The notes below the pieces were generated by a model. It saw nothing but the letters and a program-made list of their open reading frames with translations, ran no database searches and was not told where the DNA came from. Source: Apiosordaria backusii (lineage: Eukaryota; Ascomycota; Sordariomycetes; Sordariales; Lasiosphaeriaceae). From it: a DNA stretch of 64,000 nucleotides. Both the position numbers and the translations under genes were made by a program. Of the stretch, positions 34,204-45,529 are shown one piece after another; the first letter of the stretch is position 1, and every line of letters starts with the position of its first letter. The stretch is from contig JAUKTV010000028.1 in assembly GCA_030549205.1 (NCBI GenBank), positions 62,001 through 126,000 on the forward strand, read 5' to 3'.

Positions 34204-35121
34204 ATGTCCAACAACGCTTACTCTTCCCAAACTCACTCCCCTTGCCTTCCATCTGACGAGCAAGGGGAGTGGGTGTGGGTTCCGAAGACGGCCATGCCTT
34301 CCCCCCAGGCTGGCCACCTCGACTATCAACACGCCACCACACCGCTCTTCACCTCTGGCTTTGAAGATTCCAGCGCCTCACCAACCACATTCTCCGCCAA
34401 CCCATGGGACTCATTGATGATGACAGGTCAAGTGGATAACACACTGTTTACTTCGCCTTCGTCCTCCATGATTAACGAGTTTGGCACCCCGTTCACAGGC
34501 AGCCCCGCTGACGCCCTCCTTGAAGACTTTTTCTCTGATGGTCATGTGGGCGGGTCGGATCTCTTTTCCGACGTCTCTCTGCCCCAACAAGACTTCATCT
34601 CGACCGACCTTCTTAATCCCTATGTGGACGGTACCCTCTTCCCCGCTATCGACCTGACCTTGAACATTGACACGTTTGTGCCTGAGGTTGCAACCCCTTT
34701 TACTCCTTTCGGCGTCGCCCTCAGTCCCGCATCGTCTGTCCACGAGAGTCCGGCATTCAGCTACAGCCCTCCCATCTTCGAGTCCTCTCTCCCAGCTACT
34801 TCTAGCGCTTCTCCCGATGCCCTCCCGCCCTCCGCCCCACAACTCCACTCCTGCTCCGAATCCACTTGCTCCAAGACCTTTGACAAAATGTCTGATCTCA
34901 AGAGACATGAGCGTAAGCACCGTCAGCCATTCCGATGCGAGCTCTGTGGCAAGGGACACCTTGACAAGCGCGCGCTTGGTCGGCACTTGTGGGCCAAGCA
35001 CCCCGAGTACGCTCAGCAACACAACACTAGGTCAGAGCGGATCAAGTGCACCGAGTGTGACTATGAGGGGAGGGCAGACAACGTCGCTCGGCATATGAAG
35101 CGGCATGCCAAGAAGCGGTAG
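34204..35121 (+). CDS. C2H2 zinc-finger transcription factor
   Basis: Single exon, 305 residues from the ATG at 34,204 (context CACAATGT). The open frame extends upstream to 34,075 but begins there with TTG, so the downstream ATG is preferred. The N-terminal 220 residues are rich in Ser, Pro, Phe, Asp and Thr, like acidic activation regions. Three zinc fingers lie at the C-terminus: CSESTC...HERKH, CELCGKGHLDKRALGRH with a following WAKH, and CTECDYEGRADNVARH with MKRH. The first has four residues between the cysteines, the other two have two. It ends in a basic KRHAKKR tail that may be a nuclear signal. DNA targets are unknown. An upstream open frame (33,160-34,002) suggests a long or regulated leader. 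Confidence 0.85.
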   Translation: MSNNAYSSQTHSPCLPSDEQGEWVWVPKTAMPSPQAGHLDYQHATTPLFTSGFEDSSASPTTFSANPWDSLMMTGQVDNTLFTSPSSSMINEFGTPFTGSPADALLEDFFSDGHVGGSDLFSDVSLPQQDFISTDLLNPYVDGTLFPAIDLTLNIDTFVPEVATPFTPFGVALSPASSVHESPAFSYSPPIFESSLPATSSASPDALPPSAPQLHSCSESTCSKTFDKMSDLKRHERKHRQPFRCELCGKGHLDKRALGRHLWAKHPEYAQQHNTRSERIKCTECDYEGRADNVARHMKRHAKKR

Positions 35122-35994
35122 GGGAGGTAAGGAGTGGTGTGTGTGTGTGAGTGTGTGATACTTGTGAAGTCTTCTCTTCCCCTGTTTTATTACTCTATCC
35201 TGTGTTTTGAGCGTGCATTTTGTTTCGGCGTTTTCTGGATACGGAAAGATATAGGGCCCTTGGTAAATTAGGGTTCCTCTGGGTGGCTTATATGATCGCG
35301 GCGGATATAGACTTGGGTCAGTCTTAGATGAAGCCAGTAGCGAGGTCTCCTTATTTGCATAATAAAATCAGTAAAAATTTAGTGTTGTGTCCCGTGCTTG
35401 TGAAATCAGAGGTACGTTGTTGGAGAACTAAACTAGGTACACTTCAATATTGGAGTTTCTGCCCTACTCAAATCACGACGTTTCCCTAAGGCACCCTGTA
35501 ACAATTAAACAATACACAAGCATTTGGGAATTTCCACTACCAACAAGACAATCCCCGAATGGGGAGACGGCATATACGCTAGGTATGCCTGCTTACCCGG
35601 TGCCAGACTTGAACGTAGTCCAGTCTCCGAAGGCATTCGGGCTTTTGTTGTATTGAACTAACGGTGGGTTTTGTACGACGCCAAGTGTAAGAACACCAGG
35701 ATTGACAGAACCAACAACTCGTGTAGGCACACGATAGTCTCTACATAATATAATATGTTCCACAACGCCGTTGTAACTCTTTCCAACATCCATGCCAAGG
35801 AGGGAGGCACGATGAAGAGTAGACGGTGAGCATCGAACTCGGTGACGAGGTATGGGATTTTACAGGTATAAAGCCCACATAGATCCCCCTCAGTGATTTC
35901 CACGGCCATCAACTCATCACCCCCTTCTAGACCAAACTTCTCAAATTCAAACCTTCTACCGTGACCTATCATTACGAGACGCCAAATCATAACA
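35122..35994. other. Intergenic, no gene supported
   Basis: Contains the zinc-finger gene 3' flank with a short GT-run (GTGTGTGTGTGAGTGTGTG, about 35,138-35,156) and the promoter of the small secreted protein gene. Confidence 0.5.
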
Positions 35995-36420
35995 ATGTAC
36001 CTCCCCAAATCCCTCCTCTCTCTTCTTGCCCTCACAGCAACAACAACCTCGGCTCTTGCCGTACCAGGGTCCACCAAGCCAGGACTTGTTAAAGACCGCC
36101 AGGCCGTCATAGCAACCATGCGCTCGGGGGACAACTGCTCCGGCTCCAGCGGCAACGTCCCCTGGGCCAACGGGTGCTACCCCGTCCCTGGCCCCCGGCG
36201 CTCGGTGACGACTTATCACGTGCCGTGAGTCTTCATATTTTGTAAAGTCACATGATGCAGTACAATTGCTCACGCTTTTTGGGGAACTCACAATAGGAGC
36301 ACGGGTTGTGCTGTCAGGACCTGGAGCGGGACCAACTGCCAGGGGTCGTCGGTGGTTGTTGGTGGGTTTCCGGGGGCTTGCTGGAATGTGCTTTATGGGA
36401 GTATTTCTGTTCATTGTTAG
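35995..36420 (+). CDS. Small secreted cysteine-rich protein
   Basis: Two exons, 35,995-36,224 and 36,297-36,420, giving 117 residues. The intron (36,225-36,296) has donor GTGAGT and acceptor AATAG, and joining keeps the frame (YHVP then STGCAV). The N-terminus is a clear signal peptide (MYLPKSLLSLLALTATTTSA, cleaved near ALA-VPG). The mature protein has six cysteines (DNCSG, NGCYP, TGCAV, TNCQG, GACWN and a terminal HC), consistent with three disulfides, and many Gly and Ser. Such proteins act outside the cell as effectors, antimicrobial peptides or surface proteins; I recognise no specific family. Confidence 0.75.
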
Positions 36421-36616
36421 GAGGAAAAGGTTGAGGGGGTGTTGGGTAGATGTCAACCATGAGGCGCTCTTATGTGGACTGTCTTCAACTGCCGTCTCCA
36501 ATACCAGTGGACTTGGCATAGTTAATGCAAATAGAAACTGAATGCCACAACAAAAGGTTGAAGGATGAAACAAAGGGCAAATCCTTGGGAAAATGTCAAA
36601 AAGAATGTGTGGTTGA

Positions 36617-36697
36617 CTCTCCCGCCGGGAATTGAACCCGGGTCTCGAGCGTTGTTGGAATGACAAGCTCACATACTGACCACTATACTACGGAAGA
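36617..36697 (-). tRNA. tRNA-Asp (anticodon GUC) with a 9 nt intron
   Basis: On the minus strand the acceptor TCTTCCG pairs with CGGGAGA, discriminator G. The D arm is GTATAGTGGTCAGTAT, the T arm CCGGG TTCAATT CCCGG. The anticodon stem TGAGC/GCTCG encloses 16 nt instead of 7; removing 9 nt (TTCCAACAA) at the canonical 37/38 site leaves the loop TTGTCAC with anticodon GTC. Mature length would be 72 nt. Splicing by the tRNA endonuclease is required. Confidence 0.92.
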
Positions 36698-38025
36698 TTT
36701 TCAGGTGTTGTCACCTGTCGTAGCTTGCTGCAGGTGGAGATACTAGCGCTCATCAAGGAGACCCAAAGGTACGACTCTGATGCCCCTATCACCCCCATTT
36801 CTCCCCACGTTTGTTTTACTGTGAGCTGCATCTTGGTGAACTCCCCGTCTCGCCAAGTAAATGGTATCCTGTCAACACGCGTTCAGCCAAGTACCTAAGG
36901 TAACATCGTGCCGTTTAACCAAGGTGGTCTGATGGTGACGCTCGTTTCTCACTGCTTTATCATGTCTACAACAGGGAAAGATTTGCCACTAGATAGGAGG
37001 ACTGCAGGATCTGAGATAGCTCAAGCATGGGGCGGGCCAGACCTTGTTGGCCTCTTGCATCTGGGCTGAAGAAACGCCTAACCACTCCTGTCAGCACTGG
37101 GTTGGGGGAGACCAATCACAGCCTGCCGGCAACTCAGACAAGCTGGGTCAAGGCAACCACAAGGTGACACCAGATACACCGAAAAGATCCAAGCTTTCAA
37201 CAAACAGGATTTCTGTGGCCGAAGTATGCAGGAATGCAACTCCACATGTCACAGCTGTCAGTTGCTGTCAAGTGAACCGAAGAGCGGTTATACCCGACGA
37301 TCAGGGCCTAATATGGCGATCATATTCATGGACCTGACCTTTCTGTCGTATTCTCTAAGGTCACTGAAAGCGAACTATCTTTGGATAAATATGCCAACTT
37401 AGGACAGTCCATTGCCTGCATGGCACTTTAGCTACAACACCTCAACCATCTGACCACTGTGGGACACAACAGCCAACTGCCGCCACCTGCATCCGTGCCG
37501 CTTTGTTTTCAATAGTACCACAATAGATGGTCTATCAGGTAGCCTTCGGAGAAATGGTTGAAGGTACGGTTGGCGGATGACAGAGTGGCCAAGGTGTTCG
37601 GGCTTCAAAACCCGGTTCTTTTGTGGCCTTGCATGTAACCCGCCGGTGTGAATGGATGGTGCATGCTCGCTTAGGTACCATCATCCTCCCCCATTACATA
37701 CACGCCGTTGAGGTCTCACTTTGCCTGCATATGCCACTGTCGTGGCCCCCATGAACCTTTACCTTAATGTCACCATGCCTAGGGGTATCTGCCCTTTTTT
37801 GGCATTAGAACGCAAGATGACGATGATCGTTCCAGATTCCAGGCGGAGCAACCTCCCTTTGAGGATAGAACAGGAGCGTCACGTCATTGTTGACCTTTTC
37901 GTGGAGCCCATCATGGAAAATAACAAGCAGACACGAAAAAAGATAAAAGGACCCAAGAAGCCCAGACAATATGAATCACGACAAGCACTGAGTCTCATCA
38001 CTGGTATTTCAAGGTAACCGAAACG
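36698..38025. other. Intergenic between tRNA-Asp and the FAD oxidase gene
   Basis: About 1.3 kb with only short frames. A tRNA-like hairpin near 37,577-37,640 was considered and rejected. No other feature recognised. Confidence 0.5.
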
Positions 38026-39516
38026 ATGCCGTCCCGGTTTGCTTTCCTCGGGGCTATCATCTCCTTTATACCACTTGTAAAAGGAGACACTTGCTCCGAA
38101 CTTCGGGCAAACACCAACATTGAAGTGTCCGCGCCCATCTCGCCGTCTTACATTGCGGAGCAGACCGAATACTGGTCCGCGTCTTGCAGTGCCCTCAAGC
38201 CGTCATGTATCATTTTCCCCAAATCCGCGGCAGAAGTCTCCACCATCATCTCGGTCCTCAACACCAACGATGAGCACTTCGCTGTCAAATCTGGTGGCCA
38301 CTCCCCCAACAACTACTATGCCTCTGTAGATGGTGGTCCCTTGATCTCTACCCAAAACCTCGACCACGCCAACCTCGACCCAGCAACCGGCATCCTCGAC
38401 TTCGGTCCCGGCAACCGCCTCGACGGACTCGCCCAAAAGCTTCAAGGCACCGGCTGGACCTTCGTCGGCGGCCGCATAGGCAACACAGGTACAGGCGGTC
38501 TCATGCTCGGCGGCGGCCTCTCCTACATGTCAGCCCAGCACGGCTGGTCCGCCTCCTCCGTCCTCGAATACGAACTCGTCCTCCCCAACGGCACCATCGC
38601 CTACCCCTCCGCCACCAACCACCCCTCCCTCTTCAAAGCCCTCAAAGGCGGCGGCAACAACTTCGGCATCGTCACCAACTACAAAACCCAAGCCTACCCC
38701 CAAGGCGACGTCTACGGCGGCAACCTCCTCTTCCTCCGCACGCCCTCCACCGACAAAAAGATCCTCCAAGCCGTGAGAGACTTCACCGAATACAACACCG
38801 ACGACCGTGCCGCTGTCATCGTCACCGCCGAGCGCGCCCAAGTCAACCTCGTTGACTCCTGGATCTTGTTCCTCTTCTACGACGGCCCCACCCCCCTCCG
38901 GGAACATTCACCAACTTCACCTCCATCGGTCCCGTAGCTAACACCGCCCGCACCCGCACCTACGCTGACCTAATGACTTTCTCCAACTGGGTAGTCTTAA
39001 AAGGCTTCCAAGTCCAAATCGGCACCGAAACCATCCCCCTCCCGTCCACAGCCCACTCCGCCGAAGTCCTCGAAGGCATCCACGCCCACTGGCGAAACAT
39101 CTCCCTTACCACCCTCGCCGTTCCCGGCATCGTAGCCAGTATTGCCTACCAACCCTTCCCAAAACGCATCGCTGCTGCTGCGAGGGCAAAATCCCCTGAT
39201 TTGATTGACGCGGATCCGGATGCGGATAAGCTGATTATTGAGATGAATTACGCGTTTTTGAATCCGCTTGATTACCCGTTGATGGATAACAAAATGCAGC
39301 AGACGTACGGGGGATTCGGGAGAGGGTGCTGCAGTGGCAACAGGAGGGGAAGTTGGCGGGTGGGGTGGATTTGCCGGTGTTTATGAATTATGGGTATTAT
39401 AGGCAGGATTACTTTGGGAGGTTGAAGCCGGAGAATCGGGCGCTGGCGAGGGAGGTGGCGGAGGAGGTGGATCCGGGGGGTTGTTTAGGAATCGGACGGG
39501 GGGGTGGAAGCCTTAG
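38026..39516 (+). CDS. Secreted FAD-linked oxidoreductase (berberine-bridge-enzyme type), three frame breaks
   Basis: The signal peptide MPSRFAFLGAIISFIPLVKG precedes a PCMH-type FAD domain: KSGGHSPNNYY with the histidine that usually binds FAD covalently, GGRIGNTGTGGLMLGGG, and VLEYELVLPNGTI. The substrate part and the C-terminal BBE segment (MNYGYYRQDYFGRL) are also present. The reading frame is broken three times, at C6 38,891-38,896, G5 39,309-39,313 and G6 39,475-39,480; one extra base at each gives 497 continuous residues, the normal family length, ending in TGGWKP. I therefore read it as one gene with sequencing deletions, though true decay is possible. The second FAD-binding cysteine of bicovalent members is not seen. 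These oxidases act on sugars, alcohols or pathway intermediates; the substrate is unknown. Confidence 0.78.
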
Positions 39517-40249
39517 CGTGAGGGGGTATCATGGTGGTGTCAAACGTCGCTCGTGCAGTCTGCGAGAAGTTCAAGCGCTGAATGGGTTGTTGTCATTGCA
39601 ATTGAGGAACCCGATATCATACTTTCTGCTTCATGAAACTTTTCCACACAGTCAAGCTCGATCACCTCTCTCATAGGCCCGCTTGCCCGGATATCCACCA
39701 TGTTGGACTCGCTGCTATTCTCTCCAATAGGATCGATAATATCGACACCACCTCCAATCCTTTTAGGTGGACTTCCATCCAGACTGAGGTGGGTTCAAGC
39801 AATATCAGGTGACGGAATGGCAGTTTTATCTCGATTTAGAATCGGCTCCTGGAGAGGTGAGACGGATGAGCCGGAGACGGGAGCAATTCTGTCTTGATGC
39901 TAAGAGACTATGATAAGTTGCAAAGTTGTCTTCAGCAGTATCGTTGGTGGCATGTGACCAACCATTATTTCCGGCGGTAACTGTGGAGATCGCGATCCAG
40001 ATCCTTGAGATATCCCCAAGAAGGATCAGTGTGAACGATTGACCTGCCTTTTTGGTCGTACTACAGCGGGTCTTCTTCAACGAAGCCGAATCACACGTCG
40101 AAACGGGCTTAGCGCTTGGGATCCAGTCCGAGAAAATATCACTCTGATGATCAAAGCTCATTTACAAATAGGGGTTGTCGATACACGGCTATTGGTGTAC
40201 GTTTCTTCACAGCATTGCTATTGTCAGTTCGATACGATTTGACGCGACC
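39517..40249. other. Intergenic, no gene supported
   Basis: FAD oxidase 3' flank and promoter of the GPI-protein gene. No domain-bearing frames; nothing else recognised. Confidence 0.5.
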
Positions 40250-41055
40250 ATGGCGTCCGCCTTCCTCTATGTCGCCCTCCTCTCAGCATCAGCCATCCCC
40301 TTCTCGTCCGCCCAGGAGACAGCCACCGTCCCCATCCTTGACTGGGGCTTCGACTTTCCCGGCTCAGCCATCTCAGTCATCGGACAAACCTCAGGCTCAA
40401 CAACCTACCGCCTAACATGCGACGAACCCGGTCAGTGCCTATGGACCCAAGTACCAACCATGGCCTCCTACCTGGAAGGCATGGTAGGCACCATGACCTT
40501 CGTCGAGGCTGGCGCACCCTACAACGCAGCCATGACACAAAACATCAGCGCGGGCGATAGGGGGTTTTCCTACCGTGCAACTTGCACACCGAGAGCGGAA
40601 CCTGTCACCATGATCATAACCAACTCCGAGGGAAAGTCCACCGAGAGGTTGACCCGACCGTCGAATCTGGCCGATTGCACTTCGGCCTCGGCTGGGCAAG
40701 AACCTACGCCAACGTTCGAGCTGACGGGGACGACTGCAGTGTATAAGATGGTGGTTGTTACGCAGGGGGTGGAGAAGTTGAGCTTAGGGGCAGTGAAGCC
40801 TACCACTACTCCTCTGGTGACAACGGCTGGGGCGTTTGACCCTCAAAATGGTGGTGAGTAACATGTTCGTTCGGAGCCATGATATGGATCGTTGACTAAT
40901 CTGTGCATCTAGCTTCCGACTCATCTTCATCTTCAACCTCTACAGACACTCTGGTGACGAGCACACAGCCCCCTGAGTCAGCTGCTGATCAACTGGTAGT
41001 TACCGGGGTCAAGTTTGCAGCGTCTCTTCTGTTGGCAGCATTTGTTGCAGCCTAG
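40250..41055 (+). CDS. Secreted, probably GPI-anchored surface protein
   Basis: Two exons, 40,250-40,853 and 40,913-41,055; 248 residues. The intron (40,854-40,912) has donor GTGAGT, branch GACTAAT and acceptor CTAG. The ATG at 40,250 has an ideal Kozak context (GACCATGG) and opens a signal peptide (MASAFLYVALLSASAIPFSS); the frame extends upstream but begins there with TTG. A roughly 160-residue globular part with four or more cysteines (RLTCDE, QCLW, RATCTP, LADCTS) is followed by a Ser/Thr-rich stalk and a hydrophobic C-terminal tail (KFAASLLLAAFVAA), the usual signal for a GPI anchor. No function could be assigned; cell wall or membrane surface is inferred. Confidence 0.78.
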
Positions 41056-42287
41056 TGGCTGGTTTTTTATAAAGATATAGCTATAAGGTTTTATGATTAC
41101 CTAGCTAAAAAGGACCTAATAAAGATAGAATAAGAGTTGAATATATACTCTGTGACGTTTTTTCATTCTTAAATACCCCTGAGACCTAGCCACTAATCTA
41201 TTGCTATTATAGGATCATGACCCTAAGGTATTCTTCAGCAGTAATGAATATATAACAATCCATCAGCCCAAGTCTGCCGAGGATGTAGCTACGTAAAAGA
41301 TAACGAAGACCCACGGCCGTTGCAGCTCGAACTACCATAACAACGGCCCACGAAAAGAGCGCAACACCCCGCTCTATCCACGCCATACTTATACCAACAA
41401 CCAGGTCACCAATCTCCAAAGCAAATCACACAATTGGAAAAGTAGAGGAGGGATCGAGATTCAAGGTCTGCCTGAGAAAAAGCAATATATTGAATGATGT
41501 TCCAGTAAACTGGTACCGACTAAGTATCTATGAACGGATAGCGGCCATCATGGACAGGCGCCAAGAAGGTAGGCTTCATGTCACCAAAGCGCGATTTCTG
41601 TCATATTAGAGTTAATAAAAGCATCACAACGGTCTTCGATATGGTCCGTGCATAAGCAAATAAACCTGGTCGAATTAAGAAGGATGGACAAGCCAAGACG
41701 CTCAGCATCGACGGGGCATCCAATGAGACTTGGTGATGGCGGCAGCGGAGCAAGATCTGTCAGGCGCTGACGATGTGACCAGCAGGGGGAAAAAAAGCTT
41801 AGCGGTGATGGCGGATACAAGAGGCAGGCGTGGCAGACGTGGCAGGACGGAAATCACGCACCTTCTCATAAAGATGGGTCGAAGGCGAATGTTGCCGTTT
41901 AGGTAGAGGACTGGGCTCTAGAGACAGAAGCTAACACTGATCAGAAGCCGAAAGTTAAAAACATCAAGAAGAGAAAACTGTTGTAAATGGTACTATCGAT
42001 GGTGACCATGTAGTATTAGACCATTAAGACATACACTGGAGAGAGCCGTTCGACCCCCGAACCAATAACCCCTTCTAGAAAGTAAGTCTTCGACCCCTAC
42101 GGCTAACCGAAGAGCCGTCTCCATGAACACCCCACCCCAGTCGATGAGTGGGATAGGTACGTTGCCGACTTGGAAGAGAAACCAGAGAATAATCTCCAGC
42201 AAGCTTCCAGCATCTTAAGCCAAGAAGCATGACCAGAAAAGTTTCCGGAGAATCTGTATCCCATCCTCCTCCCTAGCACCGTCCCCT
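41056..42287. other. Intergenic, no gene supported
   Basis: Convergent 3' flanks of two genes. Short AT-rich stretches near 41,070-41,150; no repeats or RNA genes recognised. Confidence 0.5.
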
Positions 42288-42731
42288 TTACCAAGTGGTA
42301 CCGCACTTGTACTTGACCCAAGTAGCCTTGGGAAGATATCCCCTCTCAATCTTCAAGGCCTTTTCAAAGCAGCCCATTCCCTGATTGCTCGGCAGGGTCG
42401 GGCATCTGGTGCCGTAAACATGGAACCCATAACCGGGGTCGTCACGGTACTTGCCGTAGAAGTCCCATTCGTACACCTGAGCCTGGGGCGATTCCTTAAA
42501 GCCCAAAGAAATGGAACCGGGAAAGGTTCTGCTGGTGGTCGTGCGGTCATTGTGGTAAATGGTGATGGTGGTGGCCGGAGAATTGCAGTCGTTTCTGCCG
42601 CAGGGGATGGTGTATGCCCAGTCGTCCCTGTAGACTTCGATGCCGACGGCGGGCTTACAGAGGGCGGCGACCGGGTTGGCAAGGGCGATGAGGCCAACAC
42701 CGGCGGACAGAAGAGTGGTGAAGGAAACCAT
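42288..42731 (-). CDS. Small secreted cysteine-containing protein
   Basis: Single exon, 147 residues. The ATG at 42,731 (context AAAATGG) begins a signal peptide (MVSFTTLLSAGVGLIALANP, cleaved near VAA-LC). The mature protein of about 124 residues has six cysteines (LCKPA, PCGRND, DCNS, RCPT, GCFEK, KCGTT), many aromatic residues, and ends in YKCGTTW. The pattern fits a disulfide-stabilised extracellular protein of the effector or antimicrobial type; I recognise no named family. Confidence 0.75.
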   Translation of the reverse strand: MVSFTTLLSAGVGLIALANPVAALCKPAVGIEVYRDDWAYTIPCGRNDCNSPATTITIYHNDRTTTSRTFPGSISLGFKESPQAQVYEWDFYGKYRDDPGYGFHVYGTRCPTLPSNQGMGCFEKALKIERGYLPKATWVKYKCGTTW

Positions 42732-43778
42732 TTTGATGTGCTACGCGTGCTGCGGCAAGAACGTGGATTGGGAAAGATCGGTTGGATGGTGATCGAAAAG
42801 GCAGAACCAAAGAGTGCAGCTACGACGATATATACTCCATGGCTACCTATCCCAGTTACGATCAAGGATACGAGCATCCCGCTGATGCTAGGAAATGAAA
42901 CATTAGGTGTTGTCTGATGATGTGTAAGACTGTGGTTGCTAGCTCTTACGTTAGTCATCAAGTTAAGTTAGGGGCCATCAGTACGATCCTACTCTATGCT
43001 GACTTAGAAAATGGCAAAACTTCTTACTACGGTTTGCAATTGTCTGATTAGCTATCCTGACATTCGCCCTTGCATATCTCGGCTCCGACAAACTGGGGTC
43101 GTATGAGTAAGCCAATTTTAAAAGCTCCAGCGACCTACCCAGCTGATGGTTTTTGAGCAACGCTAGTGCAAGACCAGCTTCTCGTAAGCTGTAGGTGGAC
43201 TCTATAGCCTCACCGCCCAGGATTTTCAGACGGTGTCATTTGGATACCTGACGATCACTAGTATTTGACCCTTGTTAGTTCAGTCTGACAGGCCGAGGAG
43301 GCTCCGAGCTCAAAGCGGTGACATCGACGTCAGCGGAGCAAAGGCATGGATGGATTGCCAAAAAGAGGGGTTCAGTTTGTTACTTGCTGGTGACTTGTTG
43401 TCAATGAGGGTCCTCAGAAAGACGTAAGTTCAAGTTGTGCAACGTCAGAGCGTGAACGAGCGGTTGCGTGAAGTGGCGCGAGAAACATCCGGATGGCAAG
43501 AGCCTGTGTGCGTCTGAATGAGGCTGTTAAATTGCTCTTTCTCTGTCACTCCCTGTGTCACACAAGAAGACGGGATTGCTCATGCAGACTCTGGCCCTTC
43601 TGGCTCGTTCCTGACTCCTCCACACGGCCACATCAGGCTTTTCTTATCGTTGAGTATGACACAAACAGCATACATCAGATGAGCGTGATGTGTTGCGGAA
43701 TGCTTATCGAGCCGTATTTTTAACACTTTCGGAACCATATCGCGTCTTGACTCGGATCATGTTGCCACCAACATCCCG
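42732..43778. other. Intergenic, no gene supported
   Basis: Upstream region of the small secreted protein and 3' flank of the hydrolase gene. No recognisable features. Confidence 0.5.
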
Positions 43779-45529
43779 TCATCTGCCCGCTTCCCTGATC
43801 AAAATAAAGATGAAGTAGAACTGACACCAATGGTTCAGGTATCCCATCCCGAGAAGCTGGTAATCCCTCTCTCCTGGCAAGAAACAAAGTGTATTCTCAC
43901 ACCACATCCAAAGAGGCAACCCCACATCAGTAACAACACCAAACTTTATTGAAACACCAAGATATTGGACTGCTGGCATATTCGCGTATGCCGAGACAGC
44001 CGAATCCTGCTTCTCAATACGCAACACCAATCCCGTGACTTCGTCCTTGTACACACCAGCTATATCATCCGCCCTCGGCGCATCGCCTGATCTTTGTGTG
44101 GCTCTTTCTTTTTTCAAGCGCCTCTCAACAACCGACCAGCGGTCAGTTTCATAATCTGAGCACGCTTTGGTGTTTCCTTCTAGAGCCTGGATGTCGATCG
44201 AGAAGTCGTTTAAGAGACAAGTGAGGAACACGGCAACCGAGTTCGCAGCGTTGCCGCTAAAAGACGAGTTGGCGAGGACTACCACTGCGTCTGCCGTCTC
44301 GGGATAAATGTGCAACGACGATACAAAGCCGTTCCCAGTCCCGCTGTGAAACAAAATCTTCTTCTTTCGCTCATTGGCGCCAACGTGAGGGATGGGGAGA
44401 ACCCGCGGGTTACCCCCTCGCTATCATTCATGTCTATGTCGAATATCTCGTCGTTGATGAAGTATCCGTCTGTGGAGAGCCAGCCGAGACAACATGATGG
44501 TGAACCTCCTGGGTTGGCTGGCAGGGGGCACCATGGATGTAAAATGGTACGCATTTCAGGCAAAGGTCCGTACCCACACAAAAGCCTTTCTTTCTGGCAC
44601 GGTGGGTGATGTACTTGGGATTGGTAACCGTCAATGATTGCCCGAGCGAATTGGACCATATCCACCACAGTGCTTTGAATGCCCATAGGAGCATTGAATG
44701 GGAATTCATATGCCGTCGGAGTTACATCTCGAAGGATAAACTCTCCGTTGCGCGTCGCGGCATATGGTCTAGCAACATGGGCTTCTCCTGCGCAGTGCGT
44801 GGCATGTGAAGGCGTAGACTGAATGAATGATGTTGATCGCATGTCCAATGGTTCAAAGATCCTGGTGAGCAGAAATTGTTCGAGGCTTTGGCTTGAAGAC
44901 TTCTCGATAACAAGTCCAATCAAAGTGTAGAGTAGCGGGTTATACCTCCAAAGCTTTCTGAAGTCATCATCTCCGCATGGCATGGCGTTAACTACCGAAA
45001 TAAGTCCCTCTCTATTGTCAAACATCGGCTGTCCGTTGGGCCCGAGGTGAAAGCAAACTTGATCAGCGAGTCCCGTTCGGTGACTAAGAGCATCTACCAG
45101 TGTTGCCATTTCGCCTATGTTATGACAGCCGTTTGGGTGAAACTCGGGAACATGGGATGAGAGTGGATCATCTGAGTTGGGTTGATGGTTATTATTTAGG
45201 TTCTAAGGCTACAAAAACGAGGTGATATAAGTATCCAGAAACATACCCCATGAAAGGTTCTTGTCCGAGACCAAAAGACCGCACGCGATAGCTGCAAACG
45301 GCTTGGTGATGGATGCAATTGGATAGATGGTCTCCGGCGTGGCGGGCTTTCTGTTGGCAATATCTGCACAACCATATCCCTCGGATAGCACGAGCTCACC
45401 ATCGCATAGAAGTGCAACTGACAAGCCCGGACTATTGCCAAGGCTCATAAGACGTGTGATAACATCTTTGGCATTGCGCAAATTGTTTCTCACGTTGGAA
45501 ATCCTTGTTCTTGAGTCTTGAGATTGCAT
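43779..45529 (-). CDS. Beta-lactamase-fold serine hydrolase, one frame break
   Basis: Two exons, 45,247-45,529 and 43,779-45,171. The intron 45,172-45,246 has donor GTATGT and acceptor CTCAG and restores LSWDDPLSS. The ATG at 45,529 is the only one in frame before the catalytic motif. The SxxK motif is SITK (in PIASITKPFAA), the second motif reads RYNPLLYTLIG, and the third is HSGTGNG, as in class C beta-lactamase-like and LACTB-type hydrolases and fungal esterases or polyketide transesterases. The frame breaks between NDSEG and NPRVLP at a five-base C run on the plus strand (44,413-44,417); one added base gives 558 residues. No signal peptide is evident, so a cytosolic enzyme is likely. Substrate unknown. 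Confidence 0.78.

Noticed and set aside
35956..36672. 238-codon minus-strand frame across the small secreted protein and tRNA-Asp
   Set aside because: It runs through a tRNA gene and is antisense to a spliced gene with a signal peptide.
37577..37650. tRNA-like sequence with GGGCTTCAAAACCC anticodon-type arm (would read UCA)
   Set aside because: The loop has 8 nt, the D arm is deleted, there is no standard T arm and no acceptor pairing. Ascomycetes lack selenocysteine tRNA. Probably a chance hairpin.
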